Below are positions 19,909 to 31,600 of a DNA stretch of 64,000 nucleotides, one piece after another. Numbering within the stretch: position 1 is the first letter of the stretch; every line of letters begins with the position of its first letter. The stretch comes from Lepisosteus oculatus. Its lineage: Eukaryota; Chordata; Actinopteri; Semionotiformes; Lepisosteidae. The stretch covers positions 29,025,148-29,089,147 of the forward strand of contig NC_090706.1 of assembly GCF_040954835.1 (NCBI RefSeq), in the 5' to 3' direction. The notes beneath the pieces were generated by a model, which made no database searches, was not told the DNA's origin, and saw only the letters and a program-made list of their open reading frames with translations. The translations under genes were made by a program, and so were the position numbers.

Positions 19909-22243
19909 ACACAGACTGGATGTCCCCTGAAAACTTCCTTCTGTCCGGAGGGGAGGCACAGGGCGCTCAGCCAGCAGTCCCTGCATGAATGTGCTGAGCC
20001 TTCTGATGCTGGAGACATACCCCCCAGAAACACGAGAATGACAGATAGCTTGAGGACGAGAAATACGGCAGCGTTCGTAAAAAATACTTTATTCCCTTCT
20101 CCCATGTAAAAGCATAAATAACATTAACACGTATGTAAAAGTATGTCTGCTTTTGTATCGTCAGTGTGAAAACGGATACAACAACTCAACCACTCCATGG
20201 TATGGAAAGCTATTGGAAGCGGGTTTGATTTTTCCCGTACTGGAAAACGATGATTTGAGTGGAAACGGCAGCGGAGGCGGCAGGGGAGGCTTGAAGACAA
20301 GCGGAGATCCACACTGCGGAGTCTACTCACCTCGACTCCTCCGGCCGAGACGTCCGTCGGTCTCGCCCAGCTCACACGGCAGAGGCAGCGCGCACTGTAA
20401 CGGGTGAAGCCGGGTGACGTCAAGCGCGCCCCCTGGTGAACACAGCACGGCGGCGCGCGTTTGTGAAACTGCGGTCACCGCCCTTATTGGGACAGCGCGC
20501 TAATCCTAAACCGGTCTCAGGATGCTCTTTTCAGTGTCTCCGTAATCTTAATGTTTTTTTTTTGCGACATGTTGCGACATGAGATGTTTTGGAATTTTCC
20601 GAAGAGTTGCCAATTTAATATGATGGAAGACAAGTTTCGGGTACAATCCTGCAACTTCTTCCCTTTCCAGAAGGAGGAGTCTGTTTTGAAAAGCATTTTG
20701 CTCTGCCTTTACTCAAAGACTGATACCTGGAAAACTTTGACCCTGCTGTGCAAAAACACTCTGCACTGCTCTGCACTCAGTGACCCCTCCTTATGCAGAA
20801 GCACCAGTCTGTGCTGATCTTCCACTGAGACTGCAGGCTGTCTGTGCTGAGCTGACAGATCTGTGGGCTCCGGTACACAGACCGGTCTTCAGCTCTGTGG
20901 GTGTGTGGAGGAACAGCTGATGTTAATGTTGAGGAGAACCTGACAGTGAGTCAATCAGATCTGATGGGGAAATGAGATTAATACAGTAGCTAGCATAACA
21001 ATACTGGTTTATTTACAGTTTACCTTCAACTGTTGTGGATCAGTGTGAATTGATGAATAAAAGGCTCTCTTCTCACCCAAATTAACAAAATATGTTCTAA
21101 CAGTAAAAAAAACCCGCTGTCTTTAAGTAAATTATTTCAGCTGATAATATACATACAGTACACTGCAACTCTTGATGGTGTCTAAGATGTTAGAGCAACA
21201 ACACAACCTCATATGCATCTTCAGGAAACTTCATCAAGATTTAATTAGTCTCAAGTCTCTTAATAATTTGTGTGCATTTTTTAGAGTGCATCTCAAATCA
21301 CTCTACACCTGAGAGCCCTGAACTGGTTCCCTTTAGGTTTCATACATAAAATGCCCAGTATTCTGAAGAGTCACACTATGGTTATAAAGTCAGCGACTCC
21401 ATTAACCTTTATCGACCAGTGCCGGTCCATATCCTGTGCAATGCACGAATACATTCGTCTATGCGTGTTTGTGCGTATAACGGGGAAAACAGAAGACGTA
21501 TTTCAGAGACCACAAGGACGACGTGTCTCCTCCAGCAAAAATCAAGAGTCACACGGACACAAGTTAAACATCTCTTGCCTCAGCCCGCAGTTCCCAAGAA
21601 TACCGTAGATTTACAGACTCGCAAGATACAAGTGAAATGCGCATCGTGCAAGATGCGTTCACTTATTTCGGTGTGTCCGTCGCTGTTAGCTCAGACATCG
21701 ATCTGTCGAGGCTCTCGTGGGCAGTTACCCGCCAGCGTCCGTGTCACAGCTGCCTGGCGCAGTCCAGTCCTATCCTATGTGCAGCGGGGCTCTCACCCTC
21801 TTCTTCAGGCCCGCTCAGTTACAGCAGTGACGTCACCGCCCTCTCTGACAGCGGGACAGTGACGAACCCTGCCGCGGCCTGCAGGCGTCGGACTCGCTCA
21901 AGCGAGCCCGGTCCCGGCTGCAGCTCGACGGGTCCGCGCTACGACCCAGAGGCTGCGGGCTCGAGTGTTACCGATGGTCTGCGCTGAAGGGGGTGGCGAG
22001 TGCGCGGGGGCTCTCTGGGCTGTGCGCCAGACGCCGACTCCGGCTCACAGCCCGTCTCCGTCCACCCCGGCAGGCTTCGTTCGCAGACAGCCGAGTTCCC
22101 CACCCATTGGTCATCCCAGACTCGGTGGGTTAACAAGGAAACAAAGGGCAGGTCCGCTAAAACAACAAGAAACAACCAGAAACACAGCGCGGCCCGGCGT
22201 GCGGTACCCGCCGCCTGCGCCCCCGAACCGCCGGACCGCTGGT
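19909..22243. other. Intergenic/ADRA1B 3' UTR stretch
   Basis: The part above 21008 is likely the ADRA1B 3' UTR. The rest holds no recognisable exon. Full CRE palindromes tgacgtca occur at 20415-20422 and 21828-21835. Confidence 0.4.
21008..21013 (-). terminator. ADRA1B: Candidate ADRA1B poly(A) signal
   Basis: TTTATT on the plus strand (AATAAA on the minus strand), the first noted past the ADRA1B stop; it would give a 3' UTR of about 1.2 kb. Others farther on (for example near 20090) are possible. Confidence 0.35.
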
Positions 22244-22830
22244 TCACTCCGACACCAGGGCGAACCCGCCCACACGGCCGCTCCCCGCTGGCCCCTGGCC
22301 ATAGGGGAGGCCGTGGGCCTGAGGGGGCCCCAGGCAGAGGGCGTAGGGTCTCTGCAGCGGGAGCGCGCTGCTCCCGTTGCGCTCCGGGAGCCCCCGGCAC
22401 AGGCAGCCGCCGTCCAGCCTCCCCGCCAGGGGCCGGAGCTGGCTGTCGGTCGGGCTGCCGGGGAGGGAGGAGGTGCAGGGCCGCCAGGCGTGGGGGGCGC
22501 CCGGCTCGTGGTGTCGGTCCGGCCCGATGCACAGGCAGCTGGGGCTGGGCGAGGACAGCCTCCTCTGGCTCCCGTTGAAGAAGATGGAGTCCACGGAGTC
22601 TTTGCGGGAGTAGTCGGAGGAGTCGAGGTGGGAGGTGCGGTAGTTGGAGGCCTTCCAGCCCGGGCGTTTCCTGCGCCGGCACTGGCACCGGAGGATGCGG
22701 ATGAAGGCCCTCTTGAACTCCTTGCTGGAGCAGGGGTAGATGATGGGGTTCAGGCAGCTGTTGAAGTAGCCCAGCCAGAAGATCACCTTGAACAAGGTCT
22801 CGGGAGGCCGCAGATGGGTGTTGAAAGATC
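22244..22830 (-). CDS. ADRA1B: ADRA1B coding exon 2 (TM7 and C tail)
   Basis: Acceptor cactcttccag at 22831-22832. Encodes [20 protein letters not shown], then TM7 with [20 protein letters not shown] and a Ser-rich cytoplasmic tail with SRKDSVDS-type phosphorylation candidates, ending ALVSE and TGA at 22244-22246. The distal tail has little resemblance to the human tail, as is usual across this family. Confidence 0.95.
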
Positions 22831-25800
22831 CTGGAAGAGTGGAAGGATTTGTTTTTTTTAAAAAAAACGTATTCACCCCTGGCTCAGGCGAAACTACCAG
22901 TAGCACAAAATCAATCTGATTGGCGTGTTCAGCTCCTGAACTCGCCCCGTTGGCGGCGCTGCATGCAAGTCTATATTTGAACAGCAGGTGGCAGTACAGG
23001 CTCACTAGCGCGGGATATTCTTGCAAGTCACTGGTTGCTCTCGGGATGTGTCGATCAAACTGCAGATTTTGTGTGCCTGCACTGATTCTGTCCTTACCAT
23101 TAACAAGGGTGTGTCTAATATCCAACTCGGATAGGAGCATTCCCTATATTCATCGTGAATTTACGGTCTGCATATCTCTGCAGTTAACCACTCTGGCTAA
23201 TCTGATCCGACTTCATAAAACAAAACGGCAAATTGTTACTTTTCACCCTTAATCATGTACAGGACACATCTAGAAATGAAAGTCTTTCCCATGATGCAAC
23301 TCCCTGTTTCTTTACTGTAAATATACTGATGCACACTGAAAATGCAACACTGACAGCTCAGTGTGCACATAATACAGTATTATTATTTACACTTGAAACA
23401 GTGAGCAGAAATGTTGAGCAGTATCGCTCCTGAGGATAAAAAAAGGTGGCGCTCACGTCATGTGATATAAAAAAGGAAGGAGTTGTGTGTTAGAGTCCAT
23501 TTTCAAACCACTTCTTCCAATTCAGAGTCATGGGGGAGCCAGAGCCTCTCACGGCAAGCAAAAGACTCAAATTGGGGTACACCCTGCACAGGACACCAGT
23601 CCATTGCAGGGCACCCACACACAGACACAAACATGCACACACTTACACCAGGGCCAGGTTCCCAGAAAGTAATGAACCTACCAGTGTGTCTTTGCACTGT
23701 AGGAGGAAACCCACGCAAACATGGGGTGAACATACAAACCCCACATAGATAGCACCCCAGAAATTAAACCCAGGACCCCAGCTCCATGAGGCAGCGGTGC
23801 TAAACACTGTGCCACCCCTGTGTTAGAGATAAACTACTAGAAATAAGCAGATTAAGAATGTGTGTAGTCACTCAAAATGACAATGACAATTGACTGCATG
23901 TGAAAGCAGTGAGAGGTAGATGTGCACCACGCCCCATGTCAGCAGCCGAGATGAACTGCTTGCTGTGGCTTTGGTTCATTATGGTTTTTCTGTGAGCGCG
24001 GCTATCTGGAGAGTGAGGCGCTCTGTATGAAGCACTAGCAGACCAGTCCAGAGAGACCAGGAGACCGGTTCTGTGAGGGACAGGGTTCTGGAGGGCAGAG
24101 GGCCACCACCCAGGCTCGGGACTCTCCTGTCCAACCGATTCGACCTGTGTATCAGTTTTCAGCAGCACGAGAAACTCCAGGAAGAAACAGCCTGCATTTC
24201 AGCTGCGTGACTGCAGCTCACCATCTGCTTGAAAATGAACTGCAGAGTTAAAGCTGACAGCCGGGAGATGAAGTTGCTGTCTTTTGCAGGCCGGAGAACA
24301 TCTGAAGTGATGGAAGAGAGAGAGCTGGAGTGTTGTAATCAGTGATAAACTGCACTTTGCCCTGGCCAGACCTGACAGAAGATAGGAGGACTCTCTTTTT
24401 AACAGAACAGTGCCCTTGGTGTAGACTGGGGAGGAGCAGCTCACTGCAGTCACAAGACTGATCAGGAGACTGTGCTTCAGCACTAACAGGACTGTGTCCT
24501 GTGTTGGTGTCCATGGAAGTGATACCTGATATGCTAAATGTGCAAAGGTTTTGAGAGATTGCTACGTTACATACTGTGAACTCACCACGATTCCTTGAGC
24601 TTTTATTTTTGTGCTCATTTTCTGTGACGTCAAGTGGCTGAAAGCACTATTCTCACTACAGCTGGCTCGTACAACCCATAAACTCACGAGCCTGTACACA
24701 TACAAACCAGCTCTTTCTCACACACACGAGCCTGTACACACAGACGAGCCCAATCACACACAAGCCCATACACACACGAGCCTGAACACACACACAAGCC
24801 TGAATTCATGAGGTGGGTGGAAGCTGAGGCACGTGGGGAAAACCTACATGAATACCACGCAAACTCCACACAGAAGGCCCATGCCAGACTCAAACCTAAT
24901 CCCCACACCTAACTTACCATGTTCTGCAAGGCAAGCACTGGTAACTGCCAGGCCACTGTGCCTCCCGTTAAATATCTGAAAATGCTCAAATTTCAGGACC
25001 ATTATGTCTCAGTGAGGCCCATGTATTTTATGCATCAGTATATATGTATTTAGAAAGCAGGATGGGCTGTTGAATGTGACCCAAATGGAATTACCTGCCT
25101 ATTACCTGTTATTGTTTTTAAATGCTCACAATGAAAAACAGACACCTGACTTTACCAGACTGCACTGGTACCTGCTGACAGTCATGGCGCTCAGGACATA
25201 CTGGGGCTGCAAGCAGAGTTAGCGCACAGCTTGTGTGGATCTCACATTCTTTTACCATTACACACATGTAGATGGCTGTGGAATTAAAAACAAATCTCAA
25301 ACCTTGGCAATAAGTCCATCTCTCTGTCTGTATTATTTCTCTTCCAGGCTCTGAATGTTTCCAGAACTGGAACGGTGACCAACAGCTCAGTGTCCTGCAG
25401 TCTGAAAGATGACAGACACTGTTGCACACTCCCTGAGCAGAGTGTCAGGGTGCAGAGTCACAGCTGGGTGATACACACTCCCTGAGCAGAGTGTCAGGGT
25501 GCAGAGTCACAGCTGGGTGCAGCACACTCCCTGAGCAGAGTGTCAGGGTGCAGAGTCACAGCTGGGTGATACACACTCCCTGAGCAGAGTGTCAGGGTGC
25601 AGAGTCACAGCTGGGTGCAGCACACTCCCTGAGCAGAGTGTCAGGGTGCACAGTCACAGCTGGGTGCAGCACACTCCCTGAGCAGAGTGTCAGGGTGCAG
25701 AGTCACAGCTGGGTGATACACACTCCCTGAGCAGAGTGTCAGGGTGCAGAGTCACAGCTGGGTGATACACACTCCCTGAGCAGAGTGTCAGGGTGCACAG

Positions 25801-28652
25801 TCACAGCTGGGTGCAGCACACTCCCTGAGCAGAGTGTCAGGGTGCAGAGTCACAGCTGGGTGATACACACTCCCTGAGCAGAGTGTCAGGGTGCAGAGTC
25901 ACAGCTGGGTGATACACACTCCCTGAGCAGAGTGTCAGGGTGCAGAGTCACAGCTGGGTGATACACACTCCCTGAGCAGAGTGTCAGGGTGCAGAGTCAC
26001 AGCTGGGTGATACACACTCCCTGAGCAGAGTGTCAGGGTGCACAGTCACAGCTGGGTGCAGCACACTCCCTGAGCAGAGTGTCAGGGTGCAGAGTCACAG
26101 CTGGGTGATACACACTCCCTGAGCAGAGTGTCAGGGTGCAGAGTCACAGCTGGGTGATACACACTCCCTGAGCAGAGTGTCAGGGTGTAGAGTCACAGCT
26201 GGGTGATACACACTCCCTGAGCAGAGTGTCAGGGTGCAGAGTCACAGCTGGGTGATACACACTCCCTGAGCAGAGTGTCAGGGTGCAGAGTCACAGCTGG
26301 GTGCAGCACACTCCCTGAGCAGAGTGTCAGGGTGCACAGTCACAGCTGGGTGATACACACTCCCTGAGCAGAGTGTCAGGGTGCACAGTCACAGCTGGGT
26401 GATACACACTCCCTGAGCAGAGTGTCAGGGTGCAGAGTCACAGCTGGGTGATACACACTCCCTGAGCAGAGTGCCAGGGTGCAGAGTCACAGCTGGGTGA
26501 TACACACTCCCTGAGCAGAGTGTCAGGGTGCAGAGTCACAGCTGGGTGATACACACTCCCTGAGCAGAGTGTCAGGGTGCAGAGTCACAGCTGGGTGATA
26601 CACACTCCCTGAGCAGAGTGTCAGGGTGCAGAGTCACAGCTGGGTGATACACACTCCCTGAGCAGAGTGTCAGGGTGCAGAGTCACAGCTGGGTGATACA
26701 CACTCCCTGAGCAGAGTGTCAGGGTGCAGAGTCACAGCTGGGTGATACACACTCCCTGAGCAGAGTGTCAGGGTGCACAGTCACAGCTGGGTGATACACA
26801 CTCCCTGAGCAGAGTGTCAGGGTGCACAGTCACAGCTGGGTGATACACACTCCCTGAGCAGAGTGTCAGGGTGTAGAGTCACAGCTGGGTGATACACACT
26901 CCCTGAGCAGAGTGTCAGGGTGCAGAGTCACAGCTGGGTGATACACACTCCCTGAGCAGAGTGTCAGGGTGCAGAGTCACAGCTGGGTGATACACACTCC
27001 CTGAGCAGAGTGTCAGGGTGCAGAGTCACAGCTGGGTGATACACACTCCCTGAGCAGAGTGTCAGGGTGCAGAGTCACAGCTGGGTGATACACACTCCCT
27101 GAGCAGAGTGTCAGGGTGCACAGTCACAGCTGGGTGATACACACTCCCTGAGCAGAGTGTCAGGGTGCACAGTCACAGCTGGGTGATACACACTCCCTGA
27201 GCAGAGTGTCAGGGTGTAGAGTCACAGCTGGGTGATACACACTCCCTGAGCAGAGTGTCAGGGTGCAGAGTCACAGCTGGGTGCAGCACACTCCCTGAGC
27301 AGAGTGTCAGGGTGCAGAGTCACAGCTGGGTGATACACACTCCCTGAGCAGAGTGTCAGGGTGCAGAGTCACAGCTGGGTGATACACACTCCCTGAGCAG
27401 AGTGTCAGGGTGCAGAGTCACAGCTGGGTGATACACACTCCCTGAGCAGAGTGTCAGGGTGCAGAGTCACAGCTGGGTGCAGCACACTCCCTGAGCAGAG
27501 TAAGGAGTCTAACAGTGTCTAACACTGCCGCTTGGAAAAACAAGACTCTTCCTTCCCCATAGAAGACCCCGCCCTGCCCTGCAATATTCAGACCTGCACT
27601 GTTTACACACAGGTGTTTATCCTGCAATTCTCCTGGCCGGCTGTAATCGCTGAATCACCCCTGCGCTCCGATTACCCCTCTGTCAGCAGCCTCTGCGGGC
27701 CCTCAGACCCACGGGCGCGCTCCTGCTCGCGCCTCGCGCCAGGGACGTGACACGAGGCCAGGGGAGCAGGAATTTTAAGTGCCGTTAAAATAAACTTCGA
27801 GCGCGGACGCGGGGTTGCTAAATGTGGCTTACAGGCGAAAGAAAGCGGCAAACAGAGATTCAAAACCAGTAACAACAACAACAACAATAGTAATGGATTG
27901 GCCTTCTTCCTAAAGAAAGCACGCGTTTTTTTTTTGCAGTTACTGCCTCCGTTAATAGACTCCCAGGGAAAACAAAACAGGAACAGTCGAGCAAAGAATG
28001 CGAGTCGTGCGAGACGGAAATCCAGCAACAACCAACAACAGTTATGTGTAAATGAAACACATACGTATACAGTATACCGATTCGTTTAACTGCGCTGTTC
28101 CACTTGTGGGGTGATTCGTGGGGTGGCGCGGGCCCTCCCTGTCAATCCACCCCCTCTGCCCCCTCCCGAACGCCCTGCGTGTACCCCTGCAGGGGGGGTG
28201 GCGAGAGAGGCAGGAGTTGGGGTCACATCTCGATAATCCCCGCCGCCAGAACCAGGAAATTCCTTGCCTTCCCCTCGTGCCAAAGCCGAGCTGAAACCAG
28301 AGCCTGCGAGCGGGAAGATTAATCGGCGCGGAGCTCAGACACCGGGAGCCCAGTCTGCGCTTGCATCTCGAAAACCTTCACAGTCCGCACCGTGTGGCGT
28401 CTCTGGTTGCCGTCCGAGAGCCGTGGCAGCCACGGTGGGCTGCGTGACAAAATCCAGCGGGCAATCGACGCCGTTCATACCGATCATTATTCAACCCGCA
28501 GGACATCCAGTCGTCCAGCGGTTTGAGCGTAAACGATTCCTTAACAACGCTTGTTTTTAACCACCTTGAGGGCCCGTCGCGTCGCGTCGTTGGCGATTTC
28601 CCCGATCAGTGTCGTGGGAGCGTGTGGGAAGGCCGAATACCTCTCTCTGTGT

Positions 28653-28687
<35 letters not shown>

Positions 28688-31600
28688 CTTGGGAAGGCTG
28701 TGTGAACGTCTTCTATTCTCACAGCATTCCTCAGAAAGTCGCACGAAGCGGCTTCAATATATCACGAGAGCCCGGCCCTACAGTGAGGGCGACGATAGGA
28801 AAAGTGCATATTTGGTTTCATGAAGGGAAGACACGGAGAACCAAGGGGTTTGAGCCGTACTGGATTTTGATTCTTTTTTAACGCAACATGCATCAAGCGC
28901 ATGTTGCAGCTGCGGATTGTCTCGTTTACCGAAGCGGTGCAGACCGGCCCTGTGTAACCCGAAAGACCACCTACGGCACGACTGGACGGGTTTCTCTCGG
29001 GGCTTGTGTGTTGGCGAAACACGCGGCGCAGAGATCAAAATAGTTGTCTAGGAATCCCATCACAAACACGACAGAGCTGGAACAAAGCTTACTGCTCCGT
29101 CCAAAATCGTCAGAGCACATCCTTCCTTCCTTCAAACAAACAGGTAACAAGCTTCACGCTGTGCCCCCTCAGAAGAAATAGCGCTCTGTAAACACAGCAT
29201 CCTGTTTTTCTCTTTGGCTACTGTACGGTATTATTTATATACTTGGCAGGCTTCTTTCACCCCAAGTGAACAGCTTGTATTCCCATTCAGTGTGGTGGGA
29301 GTTCAACTGCAGTAACCCCGGAGGAGTGGGGGGATTCGAACCCAGGGCTGCTGCACCATGCGGCTGCCTCGTGGTGCTTGTGCAAAAACAACTACAGAAT
29401 CTGTTTCGGGCGGCAGGCCCTCACACCAAAACAGTTTCCTTTGCAGGCCCCTGAGATCACCATTCCTTGGCAATATGAGGGCAGGGCTGGAAAGCAAATA
29501 GCTCCACTATCACAGAATGTAATCTTGCAGAACCCTCTGACTTCTGCCAATTACAACAACCGAACGTGATCCAAATATGGATCTCAGCAGCTTTAAAACG
29601 GAATCTTGTTGCACGGTCGTTTATAATCCTGTGCCTTGACCCATCCTTCCATCTTCTGACTGCTTTGTCCAGTACAGGGTCAAGGGGGAGCCGCAGCCTA
29701 TCCCAGCAAGCGATGGGACAAGGCAGGACACACCCTGGACTGGGACACCAGTCCATCACAGGGCCATACAGACACCCGCTCACGCCAGGGCCAATTTTCC
29801 CAGAAGCCAATTAACCTACCAGCATGCCCTGGGACTGTGGGAAGAAACCACAACACCTGGAGGACACCATGCAAAAACTGGTGAGAACATGCAAACTCCA
29901 CACAGACAGCACCCTGGTCTGGAACTACACCCAGAGCCCCAGTGCTGTGGGGGAGCTGTGCTGACCGTTGCATCACTGTGCAGCCCCCAAGTCTCGATAA
30001 TACCACTTCATCAATGCTGTTTGTCTTCAAAAGCTTTCTGAAGAAAACTGTTTCACAGCTGCGTACCGAGACGCACTGAAGCAATTTTCTTGTCAATACA
30101 GTTCAGTGGGGTTTTGTCCAAGAGGCACAAATGAGTTCCGCATGTTTGGCAGCCCCAAACTAATACACTGATACTGTAGAGGAAATACCCGTTCCTCTGA
30201 TCACACAGCTGTGGGAGCAGCAGCAGGAGCAGTGAGTAACCTGGAGCTCCTGTCATATGAAAATGAGCACCCAAGCTTCTCAAGCGGTTCAGCTATCCAG
30301 CAGTTGGGTTCTTCCTTGAGCATCTGCATCAGGCCCTGCGTGGCGCAAGAGTGGGGTGGTGGTGGTGGGGGGGGATTCGTTCCCAGCCTGGATTCAATCT
30401 CCATTCCCCTAAAGCACAAGACAAGAGAGGATTTCCAAGCGGTGGGGAAATCCACTGTCCCAGAAGGTTAAAACCCCCGGGCTGTATCAGGGCGCTGATG
30501 GGTTTGTGCCAGCTCAGGTTTGTGCTTGGTGATGTGTCGAGTGCCTTTTATGTCAGTCTCTGGGAAGGCAGCTGCTTCTTAGGGCTTCTTAGGGCTGTGC
30601 TCTCTATAAGGAGAGGGGAGCCCGAGCCACAACATTGTCAGATGAACCTTTTGAAACTGTGGTACAACAAGGCACACAGGCCTGAGAGCCGTGCCCTGAG
30701 TAGCACAGTGCCTGTTGGACGAGGGGCAGGCTGGTGGTGAGATGGTTAGCTCTGGGTTTGACCCTGACCTCGAACACCTGCCTGTGGGGAGTCTGCATGT
30801 GCTCCTTGTGTTTTTCGGGGGTCTTCGATTGTTTCTCATCGCATGTGCTCTCCCTCCTGCCTGGCCTACTGTCCACCAGACAGGGACTCTGGTTTTCTGT
30901 GACCTTCATTGTGAGGGTACATGACTCTGGTGGATGGAGGAGTGCTGCAGTGAATGTGGACATACAGCCATGCTGCGTCCAGAATGGGTTTATGATGGAC
31001 TTCATCTCACCTTGAAACTCTAACTGAGCTCAGAGGGCACTCAAGCCGCTGTGACTTAAGAGTGGAGACTCCTGAAAGCACTACAGCGCTGCTACTGCGA
31101 AGGCCAAACATGACGGCCGGCCACAGGACCCGTGGGAATTGTCTCGCGTGGTTTCTTGTGACGGACGGAAAACCGCGACGGAAGGCAGGAGCTGCGCCTC
31201 AAGCACCGCGCGACTCGCCCCGGCCGCGCCGAGCCCCGCGAGGCACTCTCCGGCACCCTCTCTACCCTGGGTCTCACGCAATGACGTCATTGGAGGACGC
31301 CGCCAAGGCGCTCGGCGGACGAGAGCAGCAGGCGCTGAGACCTGGCGGCCGCGGGGGAACCACTGAAGGGGAATAAAACATGGTCTAAAAAAAGCTACTC
31401 AGACTTCCTAGGAGGTCACTAGGTTATGTGGTTGTGGGATTTGGGTATCTCCGGGAAACCCCCCAAATAATCTTTGGCTTATTATATTTCTTCTAGAAAT
31501 TAATGGTTTGATTAGCTGATCGGGAATTTCTTTATCATTCCGTCACGTAGAAGCGCTGGCAAAAGCAGCGTTTTTCTAAGTTTCTCGAACCGGGTCGCGA

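Noticed and set aside
21965-22861. 298-codon plus-strand open frame opposite ADRA1B exon 2
   Set aside because: GC-driven shadow of the real minus-strand exon.
25420-27505. CRISPR-like regular array
   Set aside because: Units are contiguous and there are no unique spacers; the host is a vertebrate. It is a minisatellite.
29310-29365. tRNA-like word gggttcgaatcccc on the minus strand
   Set aside because: An isolated B-box-like word without an A box or a repeat body.
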